Source of the DNA: Pseudomonas sp. B21-040
GTDB lineage: Bacteria; Pseudomonadota; Gammaproteobacteria; Pseudomonadales; Pseudomonadaceae
Direction of reading: 5' to 3'
DNA: 64,000 nucleotides
Assembly: GCF_024748695.1 (NCBI RefSeq)
Contig: NZ_CP087176.1
Span: forward strand, 3,155,501 to 3,219,500
The notes under the pieces were generated by a model. That model did no database searches, was not told where the DNA came from, and was given only the letters and a program-made list of their open reading frames with translations. This document shows positions 60,859 to 64,000 of the stretch, piece by piece. Position 1 is the stretch's first letter. Each line of letters starts with the position of its first letter. The translations under genes were made by a program, and so were the position numbers.

Positions 60859-61980
60859 ATGTCAGGCCGTTCAATCAGATATGGCCGGCGCGATGTGCTC
60901 AAAGCCGGCGCTGTGATCGCCGGCGTCTCGATGGTTTACAGCGTTACCAGCCCGCCCTCAGAACAACACCAGAATTCTCGTGCCATCGAGCACGGGGAAA
61001 ACACCGCTCCAGGAGTGCCTTCAATGTCTGCAGTACACGTAGTCCGCTTTGAATTTCAGAATGGTATCCATTGGGGCGTGCTACGCCAGGGCCGTATCAC
61101 AGTTGTTCCCGGTGTCTTTGAAACCACCGGCGACTTCATTCGCCAGAACAGTATCGACGACCTCGCTCAACTGAAAGGTTCGGAGTTGGAGGAGGGTGAA
61201 GTAAAACTGCTGTCTCCGGTAACCCGTAACCAGCAGTTCGTCTGCCAGGGTGCCAATTACCGCCAGCACATGATCGAGTCGGGCATGGACCCGGATGCGA
61301 AGAAATTCAATATGATCTTCACCAAGGCGACGAGTTGCCTGGTGGCGGCTGACAGCGACCTCATCAAACCGCGCCACGTGCGCTTCCTTGACTACGAGAT
61401 CGAACTGGGTCTTGTGATGAAGCGCTCAATCACCGGCGCTATTGCTGTCACAGACGCCAATCTGCATGAGTTCATAGCAGGCGTCGTCATTGTCAACGAC
61501 TACTCGGCTCGTGACATTCAGATTCCCCAGATGCAGTTTTACAAAGGCAAGAGCTACCGCACTTTCGGCCCGGTCGGCCCGTACCTCTGCCTTCTGGATG
61601 CCAAGAGCATGCATTACCTGAAAGCACTGCAGCTACGCCTGACAGTCAACGACCAGGTGCGACAGAACGACAGCACGGCCAATCTGGTTTACGGCCCCGC
61701 TGAAACCTTGACTGAACTCTCCGCCTTGCAAAATCTCGCCGTTGGAGACCTGATCGCCACCGGTACGCCTGCCGGCTGTGCCCTGACGATCCCTTCGCCT
61801 GCCAAAATGCGCATTGCAGCCCTGCTGCCCGAAGCCACCAAGTGGAAGCTTTTCCTCAAGGCGCAGGAAGGCCGGACGCAGTATCTCAAGGTCGGTGACG
61901 TGGTCGAGGCGCGCATTCGCAGCGCCGACGGTGTGATCGACCTCGGCGTACAACGCAACCGCGTCGTGGGGGAAGCCTGA
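60859..61980 (+). CDS. Fumarylacetoacetate hydrolase family protein with Tat-like leader
   Basis: The catalytic domain (about residues 115-370) has the FAH metal set: DYEIELGLVMKRS (Glu-x-Glu), VNDYSARDIQ (Asp), and KSYRTFGPVGPYL. These enzymes hydrolyse C-C bonds of diketo acids or hydrate 2-keto-4-pentenoates. The frame begins with GRRDVLKAGAVIAGVSMVYS (residues 9-28), a twin-arginine-type signal, not usual for this family. An internal ATG at 61024 has aggag eight bases upstream and would give a normal 318-aa cytoplasmic enzyme. The codon use in the first 55 codons looks coding, so both forms are possible. The stop overlaps the start of the CoA synthetase by one base. Confidence 0.85.
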   Translation: MSGRSIRYGRRDVLKAGAVIAGVSMVYSVTSPPSEQHQNSRAIEHGENTAPGVPSMSAVHVVRFEFQNGIHWGVLRQGRITVVPGVFETTGDFIRQNSIDDLAQLKGSELEEGEVKLLSPVTRNQQFVCQGANYRQHMIESGMDPDAKKFNMIFTKATSCLVAADSDLIKPRHVRFLDYEIELGLVMKRSITGAIAVTDANLHEFIAGVVIVNDYSARDIQIPQMQFYKGKSYRTFGPVGPYLCLLDAKSMHYLKALQLRLTVNDQVRQNDSTANLVYGPAETLTELSALQNLAVGDLIATGTPAGCALTIPSPAKMRIAALLPEATKWKLFLKAQEGRTQYLKVGDVVEARIRSADGVIDLGVQRNRVVGEA

Positions 61981-63881
61981 TGGTAGTGCAGACCCTGGAT
62001 GACATCGAAAGCCTCGAACGCGTCCCCTTGTCGGAGCGTGGCCTGGCTAGCAGCACTTATGAAGTTCTGCGTCAGGCGGCCGAGCGCTCCCCCGAGGCAC
62101 CAGCGCTCAGTTTCTTCGCCGATGCCGCCGATTTCAAACGCACCTACAAGTGGAACTACTCCCATCTTTTCGCGGATATCACCCGCGCGGCAAATGCCTT
62201 CCATGACCTGGGCATAAAACCGGGCGAGGTGATTGCCTTCATCCTGCCCAACCTGCCGGAAACCCACTTCACTCTATGGGGCGGGGAGGCGGCGGGGATT
62301 GCCATGGCGATCAATCCTCTGCTTGAAGCCAAGCAGTTGGCTGGCTTGTTGAATGCCGCGAAGGCATCCGTGGTGGTGACGCTCGCGCCGATGGCGGGCA
62401 GTGACCTGTGGCCCAAATTGGCGTCGCAGCTGAATCAGTTGCCCACGGTCAAGTCTGTTGTCTGGGTCAGCATGGAGCCCTATGTCGCGCAACCTGTACG
62501 TGGAGCTCTGAAAGCCGTGGCGCTGAAGGAACGAGACTTACACAGCGGCATCGCGATCCACGATTGGCAATCGCTGATGAACACTCAGCCGCACACACAC
62601 CTGAAGAGCGGTCGACAAATTCGTCAGGATGAGTGCGCCTCCTACATCTGTACGGGCGGCACTACCGGGCTCCCCAAGATCGCCGCGCGTACTCATGGCT
62701 CGGAAGTATTCAACGCATGGGCCGTAGCGGCTCACTTGCAGCCACGCAGTGGTGGCCAGGTTGTTTTTTGTGGCCTGCCGCTGTTTCATGTCAATGGCCA
62801 ACTGGTGACTGGGCTGATGCCTTGGACTCAAGGCGACCATGTGATCCTCGGGACGCCTCAGGGGTATCGGGGCGAGGGGGTGATCCCACGATTCTGGGAG
62901 ATGGTCGAGCACTTCGGCATCAACCTCTTTTCCGGCGTGCCAACTGTCTATGCCGCACTTCTGCAAAATGAATGGCAGGGCCGGGATCTGTCCAGTCTTC
63001 GCTTTGCCATGTGTGGCGCCGCACCGATGCCGGCTGAGCTTTTCCGGGAGTTCGAGCGCCGCACCGGGGTGAGGATCCTTGAAGGTTACGGTCTTACCGA
63101 GGGTGCCTGCGTCTCTTCAATCAATCCACCCCATGGCGAGCGCCATATCGGCTCCATCGGGATGCGGATCGCCTACCAGAATATGCGCGCGGTCCTGCTC
63201 AATGATTCGGGAGAGTACCTGCGCGACGCCAACGTGGATGAGATCGGCCTCATCACGATCAGTGGTCCGAACCTCTTCGAGGGTTATCTGGAGGAGCGTC
63301 ATAATCAGGGCCTCTGGATCGATATCGACGGTCAGCGCTGGCTGAATACAGGCGATCTGGGTCGCCAGGATGCGCAAGGTTACTTCTGGCTGACCGGACG
63401 CAAGAAGGAACTGATCATCCGTGGTGGCCACAACATCGATCCCAAGCAAATCGAGGAGGCTCTTCAGACGCATCCCGCCGTCGCCTTGGCCGCTGCAATC
63501 GGCAGCCCCGATGCCTACTCGGGCGAGGTGCCGGTTGCGTACGTTCAACTACGCCCCGGACAAGTGTGCAACGCCGAAGAGCTCCAGATATTCGCACATC
63601 ACAACATCAGCGAGCGGGCAGCAGTTCCCAAGCGCATTGAAATCCTCAACGCGCTGCCACTGACGGCCGTGGGCAAGATATTCAAGCCGGCTTTGCAGCA
63701 GCGGGAGATTGCCAAAGTAGTCCTGCAGGAAGTCGAACGTCTGGGGCTTTTGGATATTGCTGTTGAAGTCGTGCAGGACAATCGTCGTGGGCAGGTTGCC
63801 TGCGTCAGGGCCGGCACCGACCAGGAAGTCCTGGCTCCGCTTTTGGGGCGTTACAGCTTTCAAGTCGAGTGGATTAATTGA
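61980..63881 (+). CDS. Acyl-CoA synthetase (AMP-forming)
   Basis: The 633-aa enzyme has the ANL motifs in order: ICTGGTTGLPKIAARTH (A3), LEGYGLTEGA (A5), LNTGDLGRQDAQGYFWLTGRKKELIIRGGHNIDP (A7-A8 in outline) and the catalytic Lys in LPLTAVGKIFKPAL. It is longer than usual by an N-terminal region and a C-terminal tail of about 50 residues (VVLQEVERLGLLDIAVEVVQD). It would activate the acid released by the ring-cleavage and hydrolase steps, or the starting substrate. It is last in the three-gene operon and its ATG overlaps the preceding stop. Confidence 0.92.
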   Translation: MVVQTLDDIESLERVPLSERGLASSTYEVLRQAAERSPEAPALSFFADAADFKRTYKWNYSHLFADITRAANAFHDLGIKPGEVIAFILPNLPETHFTLWGGEAAGIAMAINPLLEAKQLAGLLNAAKASVVVTLAPMAGSDLWPKLASQLNQLPTVKSVVWVSMEPYVAQPVRGALKAVALKERDLHSGIAIHDWQSLMNTQPHTHLKSGRQIRQDECASYICTGGTTGLPKIAARTHGSEVFNAWAVAAHLQPRSGGQVVFCGLPLFHVNGQLVTGLMPWTQGDHVILGTPQGYRGEGVIPRFWEMVEHFGINLFSGVPTVYAALLQNEWQGRDLSSLRFAMCGAAPMPAELFREFERRTGVRILEGYGLTEGACVSSINPPHGERHIGSIGMRIAYQNMRAVLLNDSGEYLRDANVDEIGLITISGPNLFEGYLEERHNQGLWIDIDGQRWLNTGDLGRQDAQGYFWLTGRKKELIIRGGHNIDPKQIEEALQTHPAVALAAAIGSPDAYSGEVPVAYVQLRPGQVCNAEELQIFAHHNISERAAVPKRIEILNALPLTAVGKIFKPALQQREIAKVVLQEVERLGLLDIAVEVVQDNRRGQVACVRAGTDQEVLAPLLGRYSFQVEWIN

Positions 63882-64000
63882 GTTCCTGATTCGCAATCTG
63901 CAAGTCCAGCAGTTATGCCCTGGCGCTGTTCAGTCGGGGTGTTTTACACACCATCGATCAACTCCAGCCGGCACTGAAAAGTGCACAGGACGGCGAAGCC
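63882..64000 (+). other. Right-edge segment, possible start of another gene
   Basis: One plus-strand frame stays open to the edge and reads ALALFSRGVLHTIDQLQPAL near 63923-63980, which looks protein-like, but no start codon with a ribosome-binding site is visible. The gene cannot be named. Confidence 0.3.

Overview
The window looks like chromosomal DNA of a soil or plant-associated Pseudomonas, most likely of the fluorescens group. The evidence is GC-rich codon use, Pseudomonas-type gene families, a REP-like palindrome at 7448-7506, and dense catabolic, TetR and efflux genes. No complete rRNA or tRNA gene and no CRISPR array is visible.

Region 1 (1-25.2 kb) is a large catabolic block. The C-terminus of a LuxR-type regulator precedes an envelope operon (DUF1302 outer-membrane protein, DUF1329 protein, YCF48-like propeller, MMPL/RND transporter). 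A minus-strand beta-oxidation operon follows (acyl-CoA synthetase, SDR, two small MaoC proteins, SCP-x-type thiolase, LCAD-like dehydrogenase). Plus-strand genes then encode an exported protein, an aldehyde dehydrogenase, paired acyl-CoA dehydrogenases, a zinc alcohol dehydrogenase, an alpha-methylacyl-CoA racemase-type protein and an exported sulfatase. A TetR gene and a degenerate crotonase lie between. Together they can be read as desulfation, oxidation of the alcohol to the acid, CoA activation, 2-methyl epimerisation and beta-oxidation of a bulky or branched hydrophobic compound. The substrate is unknown.

Region 2 (25.2-33 kb) is a decaying stretch: a twice-frameshifted zinc-ribbon gene, a twice-frameshifted LysE/RhtB exporter, an internally deleted IS1182-like element, a large autotransporter and small hypothetical genes. 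Region 3 (33-40.5 kb) is a two-partner secretion locus (TpsA and TpsB) with an orphan ESPR-type leader ORF and an unusual receiver-LuxR-PAS-kinase-like regulator.

Region 4 (40.6-44.8 kb) holds a truncated amine oxidase, a TetR regulator and a PhyH-RidA-EthD operon. It ends at a 3' fragment of a tRNA-Leu-like gene with terminator and a tyrosine-recombinase remnant, which marks an old integration site. Region 5 (44.85-50.7 kb) is a tripartite RND efflux operon. Region 6 (50.7-54.9 kb) has two hypothetical proteins and a winged-helix/ATPase/TPR regulator.

Region 7 (55-64 kb) is a compact aromatic-type catabolic cluster: MhpA-like flavin hydroxylase, two TetR regulators, an Old Yellow Enzyme-like reductase, a two-domain VOC (extradiol-type) dioxygenase, a FAH-family hydrolase with a Tat-like leader, and an acyl-CoA synthetase. 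Inverted repeats that look like TetR operators sit in its promoter regions. It reads as hydroxylation, ring cleavage, C-C hydrolysis and CoA activation of an unidentified substrate.
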